A DNA stretch of 64,000 nt from Thermoplasmata archaeon (GTDB taxonomy: Archaea; Thermoplasmatota; Thermoplasmata; Thermoplasmatales; Thermoplasmataceae): contig JAKAVO010000004.1 in the NCBI GenBank assembly GCA_021817255.1, positions 1 to 64,000 of the forward strand, in the 5' to 3' direction. Every line of letters begins with the position of its first letter. Position 1 is the stretch's first letter. Under the pieces are notes generated by a model, which saw only the letters and a program-made list of their open reading frames with translations, ran no database searches and was not told the DNA's origin. The position numbers were made by a program, and so were the translations under genes. Positions 34,420 through 44,153 of this stretch are shown piece by piece.

Positions 34420-36990
34420 TTGATAAATGAAGAAATAATGAATTCAAAAACATTAATCAAAATAGACAACCTTTCTATTCACTTCAGGACATACGAAGGA
34501 AAGGTTCAGGCTCTTGACAGCATAAATCTTGACCTTAATGAGGGAGAAATTCTTGGAATTATAGGGGAAAGCGGCTCCGGAAAATCAACCACTGCCCTAT
34601 CACTTCTTGGCTTGCTCCCTGATAATGCTGAAGTGACAGGTTCAGTAGCTTATCTGGATAAAAGCATAATTAATTCCAAAGACACAGTGAATGACAGAAA
34701 GCTAAGGGCAAAAGCCAGGCTGCTCATGGATCAGAGGCTGGCTGAGATCAGATGGAGAGAGATATCAATGATCTTCCAGGGGGCAATGAATGCATTCAAT
34801 CCGGTGCACACAATCAGAGATCAGATCAAGGAAGTATTCGAAATTCACAACACATTTGCAGACATATCAAATTATTCAGAGAAGGATTTTATTGACGAGG
34901 GAAACCTCAGGGCAAGGGCAAACGAGCTTGCACTGGAGGATATAAAGGACAAGGAAAGCGCACAATTTAAAATTATTGAGCAGAAGATCTATGAAGAATT
35001 GGTAGAAAAGCTGAAAAGCGACCTGCAAAGAATGTCTCCGAAGCACAAGAGGAAATTGCTTGAAAACAACAGAATGGAAAGTAGCTGCAGGAAGTCTGGC
35101 TTCAATCCAAAGTTCCTGGATGCCTACCCCCATGAATTGAGTGGCGGAATGAAGCAAAGGGGCATTATTGCGATGGCGCTTGCCCTCAACCCAAAGGTCG
35201 TCATTGCGGACGAACCAACCACCGGGCTGGATGTAATCACACAGGCAAAAATTATAAAGGAGCTTAAAGGGCTCAAAGACAGCAAAACAATTCGTTCAAT
35301 GATAGTAATTTCCCACGATGTTGGTGTTGTTTCACAACTTGCAAATTATGTCGCTGTGATGTATGCTGGCAGAGTTATGGAATATGGTGAACCTAAAGAT
35401 ATTTTCGTAAATCCCAGAAACCCGTATACGTATGCACTTATGCACAGCTATCCATCTATTGATGCAACAAAACAGAGGATACACGGAATACCCGGATCAG
35501 TTCCGGATCTTATTGATCCGCCAAAAGGCTGTTATTTCGCGGGAAGATGCTTCATGGCACAGGATATATGCCATAACGAGAAACCGTCACTCAGAAACCT
35601 TAGCCAGGATCACAAATCCCTATGCCATTTCGACGACATAGACGAGGAAAAATATCTCCAAAAGCAAAGGTATAATGACGAATTATTGCAAGATCAGTCT
35701 GCTGTCAGCCGGCCAGTGTTGCTGGAAGCAAGGGAAATGAGCAAATATTTCTCTGTGCACTCCAATCTAACCACCAATTTGTTTGGCGGAGCCAACAAAC
35801 CGGTTGTCCATGCTGTTGACAAGGTCAATCTGCTCATAAGGAAAAAAGTAATAATTGGGGTTGTTGGAGAAAGCGGTTCAGGAAAGACAACACTGGGAAA
35901 ACTTCTTGTAAATGCAATTGAGTCAACAAATGGAAAGCTTATATTCAGGTTCGATCAGGTATCTGGAGAATCTATAATCGAATTTGCTGAACCCGATTCC
36001 AAAGAAGGGGAACTATCGGAAGAAGAGATTAGGGAAAGAAAAGACTTTCTTGACGATATAGCAAGAATGAGCAAATTAAACCCAAAATACAAAATCTACA
36101 GAAAGGAGAGCCAGTTAATATTTCAGGACCCATATGATTCCATAAACCCAAAAATGTCCATTTTTGACATTGTTGCAGAACCTCTCATAATCCAGAGAAA
36201 GGAACTGATAAAGAGAAGGAAACATGGAAGCAGTGACGCGTCAGCGAAAGGGAATGGAGAAGCAACACAAGAACCAGATTCCAATCAACCAGACTCCAGC
36301 GTGAACCTGAATTCTGATATAGACAGCGAAGAGTTTGATCTCGAAAAAGAAGTTTATAGTGCGCTGAATATTGCCAATCTCAGGCCTCCTGAACATTACG
36401 TTGAAAGATACCCTCACGAACTATCAGGGGGAGAAAGGCAAAGAGTATCCATCGCCAGATCAATCACTCTGAATCCATCATTTCTTGTTGCAGACGAACC
36501 AATATCAATGCTTGACGTTTCAATCAGGGCAAACATTATGAACCTTCTTTTAGAACTCAAGGAGAAAAGAGACATTTCTGTACTGTACATATCGCACGAT
36601 ATTGCATCAGCAAGATACGTCTCCGACTTTCTGGTTGTTATGTATCTGGGGCAGATCGTGGAATTAGGGAAATCTGAGGAAATAATCAGGGAACCTCTCC
36701 ACCCATACACCAAAGCGTTAATCTCAGCAGTGCCAAGCCTTGATCCAACTTGGGTCAATAAGGGATTGGATATAGTGGGAGAAATAGGGAGTGCAATAAA
36801 TCCTCCTAAAGGATGCAGGTTTTACGGCAGATGCGTGTACCATAAGGACATATGCAAGGAAGAAGACCCGCCACTTCAGGAAATAGGCAATAGAAGCTAC
36901 AGTTGCCATTTCGCCCAGGATGAACTGACTTTGGAAGAAACAATGGAAGAAATAGAAGGAGGAGAAGAAGGAAGCCACATGTCGGAGTGA
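34420..36990 (+). CDS. Fused DppD-DppF ABC importer ATPase (two nucleotide-binding domains)
   Basis: 856 residues joining both ATPases of a dipeptide-type importer. Half 1: Walker A GESGSGKSTT, signature LSGGMKQRG, Walker B VVIADEPTTGLD, and the C-terminal Cys block CYFAGRCFMAQDIC. Half 2: Walker A GESGSGKTTLGK, signature LSGGERQRVSIARS, Walker B FLVADEPISMLD, and Cys block CRFYGRCVYHKDIC. Both have long charged insertions between the Q-loop region and the signature; the second contains an acidic, low-complexity stretch (DSNQPDSSVNLNSDID). TTG start with GAGGAGGAG eight bases upstream; ATG 34438 is an alternative. Confidence 0.9.
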   Translation: MINEEIMNSKTLIKIDNLSIHFRTYEGKVQALDSINLDLNEGEILGIIGESGSGKSTTALSLLGLLPDNAEVTGSVAYLDKSIINSKDTVNDRKLRAKARLLMDQRLAEIRWREISMIFQGAMNAFNPVHTIRDQIKEVFEIHNTFADISNYSEKDFIDEGNLRARANELALEDIKDKESAQFKIIEQKIYEELVEKLKSDLQRMSPKHKRKLLENNRMESSCRKSGFNPKFLDAYPHELSGGMKQRGIIAMALALNPKVVIADEPTTGLDVITQAKIIKELKGLKDSKTIRSMIVISHDVGVVSQLANYVAVMYAGRVMEYGEPKDIFVNPRNPYTYALMHSYPSIDATKQRIHGIPGSVPDLIDPPKGCYFAGRCFMAQDICHNEKPSLRNLSQDHKSLCHFDDIDEEKYLQKQRYNDELLQDQSAVSRPVLLEAREMSKYFSVHSNLTTNLFGGANKPVVHAVDKVNLLIRKKVIIGVVGESGSGKTTLGKLLVNAIESTNGKLIFRFDQVSGESIIEFAEPDSKEGELSEEEIRERKDFLDDIARMSKLNPKYKIYRKESQLIFQDPYDSINPKMSIFDIVAEPLIIQRKELIKRRKHGSSDASAKGNGEATQEPDSNQPDSSVNLNSDIDSEEFDLEKEVYSALNIANLRPPEHYVERYPHELSGGERQRVSIARSITLNPSFLVADEPISMLDVSIRANIMNLLLELKEKRDISVLYISHDIASARYVSDFLVVMYLGQIVELGKSEEIIREPLHPYTKALISAVPSLDPTWVNKGLDIVGEIGSAINPPKGCRFYGRCVYHKDICKEEDPPLQEIGNRSYSCHFAQDELTLEETMEEIEGGEEGSHMSE

Positions 36991-36993
36991 TAA

Positions 36994-37380
36994 ATGGAAC
37001 TTTCTGATCCATCTGAAGAAATCCGCAGGAAAGAGAAACGGCTTACAAGATTTAAACTGGCCATTCCTCCCCTGGTCCTTCTATTTGGGATCTTCATTTC
37101 AGCCATAGTGCTTCTATTTGCAAATGCAATTTTCATAGTCAACGTTGTCCCCCTAATCCTTGTTATGCTTGGATTTGTGATAATTTTCTTTGGTGCGTTT
37201 TATGATTTTGGGGCAAACAGGTATGTAAATGCCATGTTCCAGTCCAAAGCATCCCTAAGGGAAAAGGATGTTGTCCAGATTAACAGGGAACAGTTAATAA
37301 TGACTTTAATTTTTTCTGGCATAGGAGGGTTATATATTTTAGCAGGCGTAATCCTCTTCTATTTAATACCACTGTTCTAG
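36994..37380 (+). CDS. Small membrane protein at the end of the importer operon, unknown
   Basis: 128 residues. A charged start (SDPSEEIRRKEKRLTRFK) precedes three membrane spans: IPPLVLLFGIFISAIVLLFANAIFIV, VVPLILVMLGFVIIFFGAFYDFG and LIMTLIFSGIGGLYILAGVILFYLI. It starts three bases after the ATPase stop, so it is co-transcribed and possibly co-translated. A role as accessory subunit of the importer is an inference from position only. Confidence 0.65.
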   Translation: MELSDPSEEIRRKEKRLTRFKLAIPPLVLLFGIFISAIVLLFANAIFIVNVVPLILVMLGFVIIFFGAFYDFGANRYVNAMFQSKASLREKDVVQINREQLIMTLIFSGIGGLYILAGVILFYLIPLF

Positions 37381-37506
37381 CCAGGGCAGAAATAGTCCTG
37401 AAATCCTTATTACCTAACCAATTTTCATATCTTTTCATGATGATGAACGCATTTCAAATTGATTGGAAACACAAAATAAAAATAAGGATAACATATTTCT
37501 GTAATT

Positions 37507-40002
37507 ATGAAGAAAAAAATCCTGGTTCTTCTTATTGTGTTCTCATTCATAGTTGTCGGCTCTATGTCTTTTGTATCAAGTTCCTTCAATATCCTTAATC
37601 CAAAAACAGGTGTTTTCAAGAGTGCAGATGGTGCTAATTTCACTTCAGGGAATTTCGCCGTACCAGGGCTTGACCACAATGTCAACCTGACAATTGACAG
37701 TTCAGGCATGGCCCATATAACTGCAAAAAATAATCATGATCTGTTCTATGCGCAGGGATATTATTCCGCATGCCAGAGGCTGTTTCAGATGGAGTTGCAG
37801 GCTACTGTTGCAGCAGGGAATTTAAGCAACTTTGTTGGAAATTCGGGATTGCAATCTGATTATACGTTGAGGCTGGTTGGCTTATCAAGAGATGCCTACA
37901 AGCTGGAAAATGATCTCAAATTTAACCATTCCAAAGAGTTCCAGTATATAGTATGGTATACCAAGGGGGTAGATGCATATATAAACAATACGGGTTCAGC
38001 ATCAGCCCATTTTGGATTCAAATTGCTTGGTGTGAATCCATTTAAATGGACAGTATTTGACAGCCTTGTCTGGCAGGAATATATGTCCTGGTCACTGGCG
38101 ACAGGCTCGACAAATGTGCTGCAGTCGGATCTTTTTGTAAATTCACTTGGTTTTGCAAATTACAGCCAAATCTGGCCATATTATCCTTACTATACTGAAA
38201 ACGTAACCATGATCCCTGGAAGCGGAACTGTCAACAATTTCAACCTCACAGATCAGGGCATAAGCCCATCATATCTGTGGAACCAGAATTTCTTCCAGTC
38301 CTGGGCAACAGGAATATCGGGAAAACTTCTGAAGAATTTAACCTCGTTGATAAAGTATTCATGCAATAATATTTCTGATCCTTACAACCTGCCAGGGTCA
38401 CACCTGACAGGTTCGCCAGTTGGGAGCAACAGCTGGGTAGTGGCATCAAACAATTCATCGGATGGCTCGCCAATGATGGCAAATGATCCGCATCTGCCCC
38501 TTCTGGCACCTTCCCTCTGGATAGAATTCCAGCTCAAAGACCCTTCATTTAACGTAACCGGATGGGGGCTTGCCGGCCTTCCGGGTGTTTTGATAGGGCA
38601 TACCAGAAACACATCATTTGGGCTAACAACACCTGAAGGGAACTCTGCCAATGACTATGTGGAATTCCTCCATGGCAACTCATATCTTTACAATAATTCA
38701 TACATTCCAATGCAGGTATGCAGCTTCACACAGGCAGGCCACACCTATTCCGTTTATATGACAAACAATGGCCCGCTTATAGGCAGGGAGGGAAACATAG
38801 GCATAAGCATGAACTGGGACGCCCAGTCACCAAGCACCGATTTAATAGCTGAGATCATGCTGGATCAGTCAACGAATTATTCCCAGATGTTGAATGCCCT
38901 GAAATATTGGGGGCCAGCACCTCCACAGAATTTTGCACTTGTATCGCTGCACCACGCTGGGTACATAACTGCGGGTGGATACCCTCTGATCAGGGAAACA
39001 CTGCCAGACGGAAAGGCTGTAAAAGTTGTAGGGTCTGTTTCGTTACTGAACGGTTCAAACCCTAAATATGGAGAGAGTGGATACGTCCCATTTAACTATT
39101 TGCCGCAGAAAGTAAACCCCCAAAGAGGTTATATGTTCGCTCCAAACCAGCCGACTGTGGGCAAAAACTATCCATATCCATTTGTTGGTTCTTACTGGGC
39201 AACAGGAGGAAGAGCTGAAACAATAGACCACTATCTTCAAAACCATTCGAAGATGCATATATCAAACATGATGTCTCTTCAATCCAATGTTACAGACTAC
39301 TGGGCAACTCAGTTCAATCCTCTCTTATTGAAGGCATTATCACAATATGGCCTAATGAACAGCAGTGAGAAGGAAGCATACGATCTTCTTTCAAGCTGGA
39401 ATTATTCATTCTACCAAAACATGAAAAACCCAACTGTATACCAGTACGTGACGGCTGCTTTCTACAACCTCACTTTTGATAAAGTGTTGCAGGAGAAGGG
39501 TATCTATAAATACACGCCCTCTGTATATATAAACACGGCAATTTACATGGCAAGAAATGATCCGTCTTCATCGTGGTTCAACGGAAGCTTTAACAAAACA
39601 ATGGAAAAGGCCTTTAAGATGGCAGTGGCATTTATGGATTCAAAACTTGGTGCGGCATCAAACTGGGACTGGGGGCACATACACAGTGTAGAAATAGCAA
39701 GCCTCACAGGAATAAGTGATCTTGGAATTGGGCCAATACCCATATGGGGCGGCCGGCACACGGTAAGCGTAGGGAGCGTACCGAGGCTGCTTGAGTATCC
39801 CCTGCCATGTGTTTCCATCGGTTCATCACTGCGAACAATTGCAAGGCCTGGCTCTTCCAGTTTCTATGGCGTTTTTCCTGGTGGACCGAGTGAAAATATC
39901 CTGAGCTACTGGTTTGATAACCAGGTTCCAAAATGGATCAATCACGAATATTACCCCATGCAGGGGTTGCCAGTGGAGGTGAGAATCACATATGAACCAT
40001 AA
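37507..40002 (+). CDS. Secreted penicillin-acylase-family Ntn hydrolase
   Basis: 831 residues. N-terminal signal/anchor MKKKILVLLIVFSFIVVGSM precedes an S45-type acylase: small-chain block HITAKNNHDLFYAQGYYSACQRLFQMEL, then the autocleavage site and nucleophile in PVGSNSWVVASN, followed by GSPMMANDPHL and LAGLPGVLIGHTRNTSFGLT. The Ser after Gly would be freed by self-processing. The family cleaves amide bonds in penicillins, N-acyl homoserine lactones and N-acyl peptides; the natural substrate here is unknown. Sits just after the importer operon with its own AT-rich promoter region. Confidence 0.88.
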   Translation: MKKKILVLLIVFSFIVVGSMSFVSSSFNILNPKTGVFKSADGANFTSGNFAVPGLDHNVNLTIDSSGMAHITAKNNHDLFYAQGYYSACQRLFQMELQATVAAGNLSNFVGNSGLQSDYTLRLVGLSRDAYKLENDLKFNHSKEFQYIVWYTKGVDAYINNTGSASAHFGFKLLGVNPFKWTVFDSLVWQEYMSWSLATGSTNVLQSDLFVNSLGFANYSQIWPYYPYYTENVTMIPGSGTVNNFNLTDQGISPSYLWNQNFFQSWATGISGKLLKNLTSLIKYSCNNISDPYNLPGSHLTGSPVGSNSWVVASNNSSDGSPMMANDPHLPLLAPSLWIEFQLKDPSFNVTGWGLAGLPGVLIGHTRNTSFGLTTPEGNSANDYVEFLHGNSYLYNNSYIPMQVCSFTQAGHTYSVYMTNNGPLIGREGNIGISMNWDAQSPSTDLIAEIMLDQSTNYSQMLNALKYWGPAPPQNFALVSLHHAGYITAGGYPLIRETLPDGKAVKVVGSVSLLNGSNPKYGESGYVPFNYLPQKVNPQRGYMFAPNQPTVGKNYPYPFVGSYWATGGRAETIDHYLQNHSKMHISNMMSLQSNVTDYWATQFNPLLLKALSQYGLMNSSEKEAYDLLSSWNYSFYQNMKNPTVYQYVTAAFYNLTFDKVLQEKGIYKYTPSVYINTAIYMARNDPSSSWFNGSFNKTMEKAFKMAVAFMDSKLGAASNWDWGHIHSVEIASLTGISDLGIGPIPIWGGRHTVSVGSVPRLLEYPLPCVSIGSSLRTIARPGSSSFYGVFPGGPSENILSYWFDNQVPKWINHEYYPMQGLPVEVRITYEP

Positions 40003-40375
40003 AATTTCAACATTGCCTGTAATAATATCTGCAATTTTGTCATTAGCTGTAGCATTCTTTCTAAATAATGCCTATTATCTTGTGATTGCTGCAATTCCTC
40101 TTTCAATGATTGCGAAGAAATGGTCGCTTCTGTATGGATTCCTGTTCGGTTTTCTCTCACTTTTATCCATGTATCTTCTGTATCCACTGTCAAGTTCCCT
40201 GAAGATATCGGTAGTTTTGGGTTCTATAACTTCACTTCCTTCAATTCTTGTATTGATTCTGTACCCTCTCTTTGGAGGCTTAATCTGCGGATTCGGAGGC
40301 CTCCTTTTTGCCTCAATATATGAATTGTCAGGAAAAAAAGGCAATAAAAAACTTGTAACAATTAAGAACAACTGA
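39992..40375 (+). CDS. Membrane protein, unknown
   Basis: 127 residues with four membrane spans (VIISAILSLAVAFFLNNAYYLVIAAIPLSMIA, LLYGFLFGFLSLLSMYLLYPL, VVLGSITSLPSILVLILYPLFGGLICGFGGLLFAS) and a basic tail. ATG overlaps the end of the acylase gene by 11 bases, so it is likely translationally coupled to it. No family recognised. The tight coupling suggests a helper for the acylase or its product, but this is inference. Confidence 0.6.
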   Translation: MNHKISTLPVIISAILSLAVAFFLNNAYYLVIAAIPLSMIAKKWSLLYGFLFGFLSLLSMYLLYPLSSSLKISVVLGSITSLPSILVLILYPLFGGLICGFGGLLFASIYELSGKKGNKKLVTIKNN

Positions 40376-40503
40376 AAAATATCAACAATATTTTTCCTGT
40401 TGCTCATTAAATTTTCTTTAACTTTTGGCTCTTTCAAATTTTGCCTTTAATGAAATTTGTGCAGTTATGCCATCCATTATATTGAATAGATTTTTGTCCC
40501 GGT

Positions 40504-43500
40504 ATGAAAAGAATTGCACTTATTGCACTTATTACATTTATTTTACTTCTGCCAGGGGTGCCACTTTCTCTTAACAACCCTGGGAACCTGATAACACATC
40601 ATTTCAAGGAGAACGAAGCCCCTGCAATTAAAAACACAGATGGCGTAAGCATAGGATTGATCAATAATGGGTCTGATCTGTGCCATTCTAATTTCAACGC
40701 TTCAAAAACCAGATACCCCTTTTATGTTGAAGGAGCCAATTATTACAATCGAAGTGGAGTATATTTTCTGGTCAATTCCAGTGCATTGTCCCTGAATATG
40801 TCCTGGAATGAGAATGAAAGTTACTCTATGACTGAATCATATTATCATGCATCTTATGAAGGGCATTCCATTTCAGGCTGTTTTGGCTTGAAATATGGGT
40901 CGTACTTTACCGTTATCCAAAACCAAAGTGAAACTAAAATTCTTAAACTGGATCAGAACACTTTTTACGCACTGTCTTTCAGTTTTCTTGGAAACCACGT
41001 TGAAATAAAGGTGTGCTCGCAGAACACACTCTCATTCGCTGGCATGTTCAATTCCAGCTCTTCCAAAACGTATTCCAGTGCCCTGAACCTGACAGTTGAG
41101 GGGAATTATTACAATTTAAATTTTCAAAAACCCTGTGTTTCAAACCATCTCTGCGAAGCATATTCTCCTTTATTGCAACAACCAAACACCACAGCACAAA
41201 AGGGAAACTCATCCATCAGTGGTCTGGGTGCAGGAGATTTCACCTGCGACAGCGCAACCGGAACCTTCACATTTGTAAAGAATAATGACTCCATCGTGGA
41301 ATATAATCCTTCATCAAATAGAAGCAATCAGATTTATTCCTCAGGCACTGCTAAAATAATATGTTCAGTTTCAGGCAACAGTGCAACATACTGGATAATA
41401 AAAAATGAGTCAGGCTCAAATTACTGCGTTGAAGAATTAAACAACTCAAATTTAACATTACTTCCTGTTCAGGCTGTGGATCCTCCTCATGGAAATTTTC
41501 GCACTGTCATAATAAACAATGGACTCTCCTTCTATAACAACACACAGGTGATATATGCATTAAACGGTTCTCTAATTTACAATTACAGTGCAGTTCTGAA
41601 TAAAACATGGGCAATTGGCGGGATTTCCCAGCATTCAGGCACAATCTGCCTTTATTTTAGAAATGAGAGTGGCCTGTCGTCGTACAATACAGGTGACGGG
41701 AAACTGGTATATTTCAAAAATTTCAGCACAATTTCACCTTTAAAAACGCAGAGTGGGCAGGCATACTTTGGGATTAGTTACAGAAAAAACCAGAGCAGTT
41801 TCTATTATCCCGGACTTAATGCCATTTCTTCGAATCCCTTAATATTTATAAAAAAAAGCATGGCAGTTCTTGCCTGTTCCAACCAAACAGCGGGCATTTT
41901 AAGCATATCCACAAACAGTGAAGAATTTATCACGGTCTCCGGCATTCTCCTCCACTCTTTCAGCAAATCAATAATCAGCCTCTCGGGCACCACAATTAAT
42001 TTTTACCTTATGGGGAATTCAAGTTCTCCGGATTTGAATATTGTAGCTCCTGCAAATCAGTTATTCTCACCAGAAGGGTATTTCAACTTTACAATTTCGG
42101 GCACGAGCGGATTTGTTTCAAATATATCAATTGGGGGAATTTGCAGGGAAGGAAATAATCAAACGGCATTCTATCTGAACCTTTCATCGATGGCATCTGG
42201 GATTCATGATTATACACTGAAGATAATAACCGGAACGCTTTATTATACAACTAGGACGGGAATAGTTACAGTTGACAGTTCCTATCCGAATTTGGCATTC
42301 GCCCAGAAGACAAATAATGGAATATATTCAGGTGAGGTTTTATGTGCTAAATATTCTGATTCTATAAGCATCAGGAACATAAGTGCATTTGGCATTAATT
42401 ACACCGTAAATGCACATATGTCCACAATATCCTTCTTCACACCTTATAGAATAAGTGGGGATTCATTGTCATTTTCTGTTGTTTTTAAGGATATTTACAA
42501 TGTTTCAAGGAGCATAACACTGTCATTTAGATTCTATGGGGAAAACAGCTCAAAAATTCTGCCTGACATCTACGAAAATGAAATATTCAACAGCAAAAAT
42601 CTACACATAACATTTCGGGGGAATTCAGAAAATGTGTCTTCACTTATTCTGGAAGTTAAGAATCTATCATCAGGAAAGAAATTCAACTTCTCCTCATCAA
42701 CCAATTCAACCCATCTTTTCCTTCCAAACGGGAATTACACCATGTCCACATTCGGGTTATTCAGGCCCGGGAACCTTGATCTCATGAATATTGTTAATTT
42801 TTCAGTCCTGTCTAAAAATCTGAGTATCCTCTCAGAAAATAAACCAGAAAAATATTACTCTTTTTATGGCAACTCCGAAAATAACTCATTTCATTTCCGG
42901 TTCAATGCAAATATTCAAGGAACGTGGTCAGTCAGCATAATGCACAACCTGAATCTACTCTACAGCGAAAGAATTGGCAATAAAAGTATTTACCTCAATT
43001 CAACGGGCCTAGAAAACGTGTTTCGGGAAAATGGAACATTCTCAATTTATTTTAACTACAGTTCCATAAACCACCACTTTCATTCCAGTGAAATTAATCT
43101 GCTGGTGAACAATTCTGTACCATATTTCACGTCTCCTTCTAATTATTTTACAAACAGGCCTGCCTTAAATATTTCTGGCACTTTCAGAACAAATGGAAAA
43201 ATCTGTATCGGCCATAATGGCACAATGCTTGATTTCAATGGTTCCTTTATTCTTGGCAGGCCAGGGAACTACACTTTCCAGCTGGAAATCTGGTCAGACT
43301 CCATGAATCATCTTTTCAGGAACATTACTGTAAAATTTAACGAATCCCGCCCTAAGTTTGATCTTGCCGGATTTACCCCGGCACTTGAAAATTCCCCACA
43401 TTTGAAACTGCACATCCTGGAAGGCAGTGGCTATAAAATTTCAAGGGTATTCATGGAATTCAACGGGAAAGAGATAACTGAGAACGCTTCAGCCATCTAT

Positions 43501-44121
43501 CTTTCATTTAATAGTGATGGTCCCTATAATTTCACAATTGAAGTTGAGGATAAATGTGGCAACATAAACAAGACAACATACTACCTGAACGTGACTTATT
43601 TTCCATATGTAAGCAAAATAACTCTTTCATACAGGATATTTTTTCAGTCTTTTACCGCAGAAGCCCATATAACAGGATATAATACTTCTCCAGTGGATAT
43701 CAGGTGGTTCATAAACGGTGAACCTTACTCTTCAGGGCGGTTTGCTAATACATCTCTCCCCACAGGGTTCGACAGGATTTATGTAATGGCCAAATATGGG
43801 AATGAGAGCAAATATTACAATCTGACCATTCCAGGAATTAGCAGTTATTATGTAATTCCGGCACCTGCCATATTGATATTTGCATACGCGGCTAAAAACC
43901 TTCCTGTAAATAGGAATTCTGACGAACTCTTGAACACAATCCTTTCCGGGGATGACAACACGCTGAAATACATAGTAAGAAAATTAAGAAGGAAACATTT
44001 CACAAGAAGCAGGATAAAAAAGGTTTTCAATCTGTTGATAGAAAGGGAAATTGTGAAAATATCACCCGATCCAGATGGCAGGTTGAGGCTGGAGATATTG
44101 ACTAATAATAAGAAAAAGTGA
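40504..44121 (+). CDS. Giant membrane-anchored surface protein with a cytoplasmic winged-helix-like tail
   Basis: 1205 residues. Signal peptide MKRIALIALITFILLLPGVP leads into about 1080 extracytoplasmic residues rich in Asn, Ser and N-x-S/T sequons, beta-rich and without a domain I can name. Near the end lies a hydrophobic stretch (YYVIPAPAILIFAYAA) that can span the membrane. The last ~75 residues are strongly basic and read like a winged helix: LKYIVRKLRRKHFTRSRIKK, then VFNLLIEREIVKISPDPDGRLRLEI. An outside sensor joined to an inside DNA-binding domain is the simplest reading, but no function is established. Confidence 0.75.
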   Translation: MKRIALIALITFILLLPGVPLSLNNPGNLITHHFKENEAPAIKNTDGVSIGLINNGSDLCHSNFNASKTRYPFYVEGANYYNRSGVYFLVNSSALSLNMSWNENESYSMTESYYHASYEGHSISGCFGLKYGSYFTVIQNQSETKILKLDQNTFYALSFSFLGNHVEIKVCSQNTLSFAGMFNSSSSKTYSSALNLTVEGNYYNLNFQKPCVSNHLCEAYSPLLQQPNTTAQKGNSSISGLGAGDFTCDSATGTFTFVKNNDSIVEYNPSSNRSNQIYSSGTAKIICSVSGNSATYWIIKNESGSNYCVEELNNSNLTLLPVQAVDPPHGNFRTVIINNGLSFYNNTQVIYALNGSLIYNYSAVLNKTWAIGGISQHSGTICLYFRNESGLSSYNTGDGKLVYFKNFSTISPLKTQSGQAYFGISYRKNQSSFYYPGLNAISSNPLIFIKKSMAVLACSNQTAGILSISTNSEEFITVSGILLHSFSKSIISLSGTTINFYLMGNSSSPDLNIVAPANQLFSPEGYFNFTISGTSGFVSNISIGGICREGNNQTAFYLNLSSMASGIHDYTLKIITGTLYYTTRTGIVTVDSSYPNLAFAQKTNNGIYSGEVLCAKYSDSISIRNISAFGINYTVNAHMSTISFFTPYRISGDSLSFSVVFKDIYNVSRSITLSFRFYGENSSKILPDIYENEIFNSKNLHITFRGNSENVSSLILEVKNLSSGKKFNFSSSTNSTHLFLPNGNYTMSTFGLFRPGNLDLMNIVNFSVLSKNLSILSENKPEKYYSFYGNSENNSFHFRFNANIQGTWSVSIMHNLNLLYSERIGNKSIYLNSTGLENVFRENGTFSIYFNYSSINHHFHSSEINLLVNNSVPYFTSPSNYFTNRPALNISGTFRTNGKICIGHNGTMLDFNGSFILGRPGNYTFQLEIWSDSMNHLFRNITVKFNESRPKFDLAGFTPALENSPHLKLHILEGSGYKISRVFMEFNGKEITENASAIYLSFNSDGPYNFTIEVEDKCGNINKTTYYLNVTYFPYVSKITLSYRIFFQSFTAEAHITGYNTSPVDIRWFINGEPYSSGRFANTSLPTGFDRIYVMAKYGNESKYYNLTIPGISSYYVIPAPAILIFAYAAKNLPVNRNSDELLNTILSGDDNTLKYIVRKLRRKHFTRSRIKKVFNLLIEREIVKISPDPDGRLRLEILTNNKKK

Positions 44122-44153
44122 TATATGACATTTTATTTATCCCTTCTATAAGG

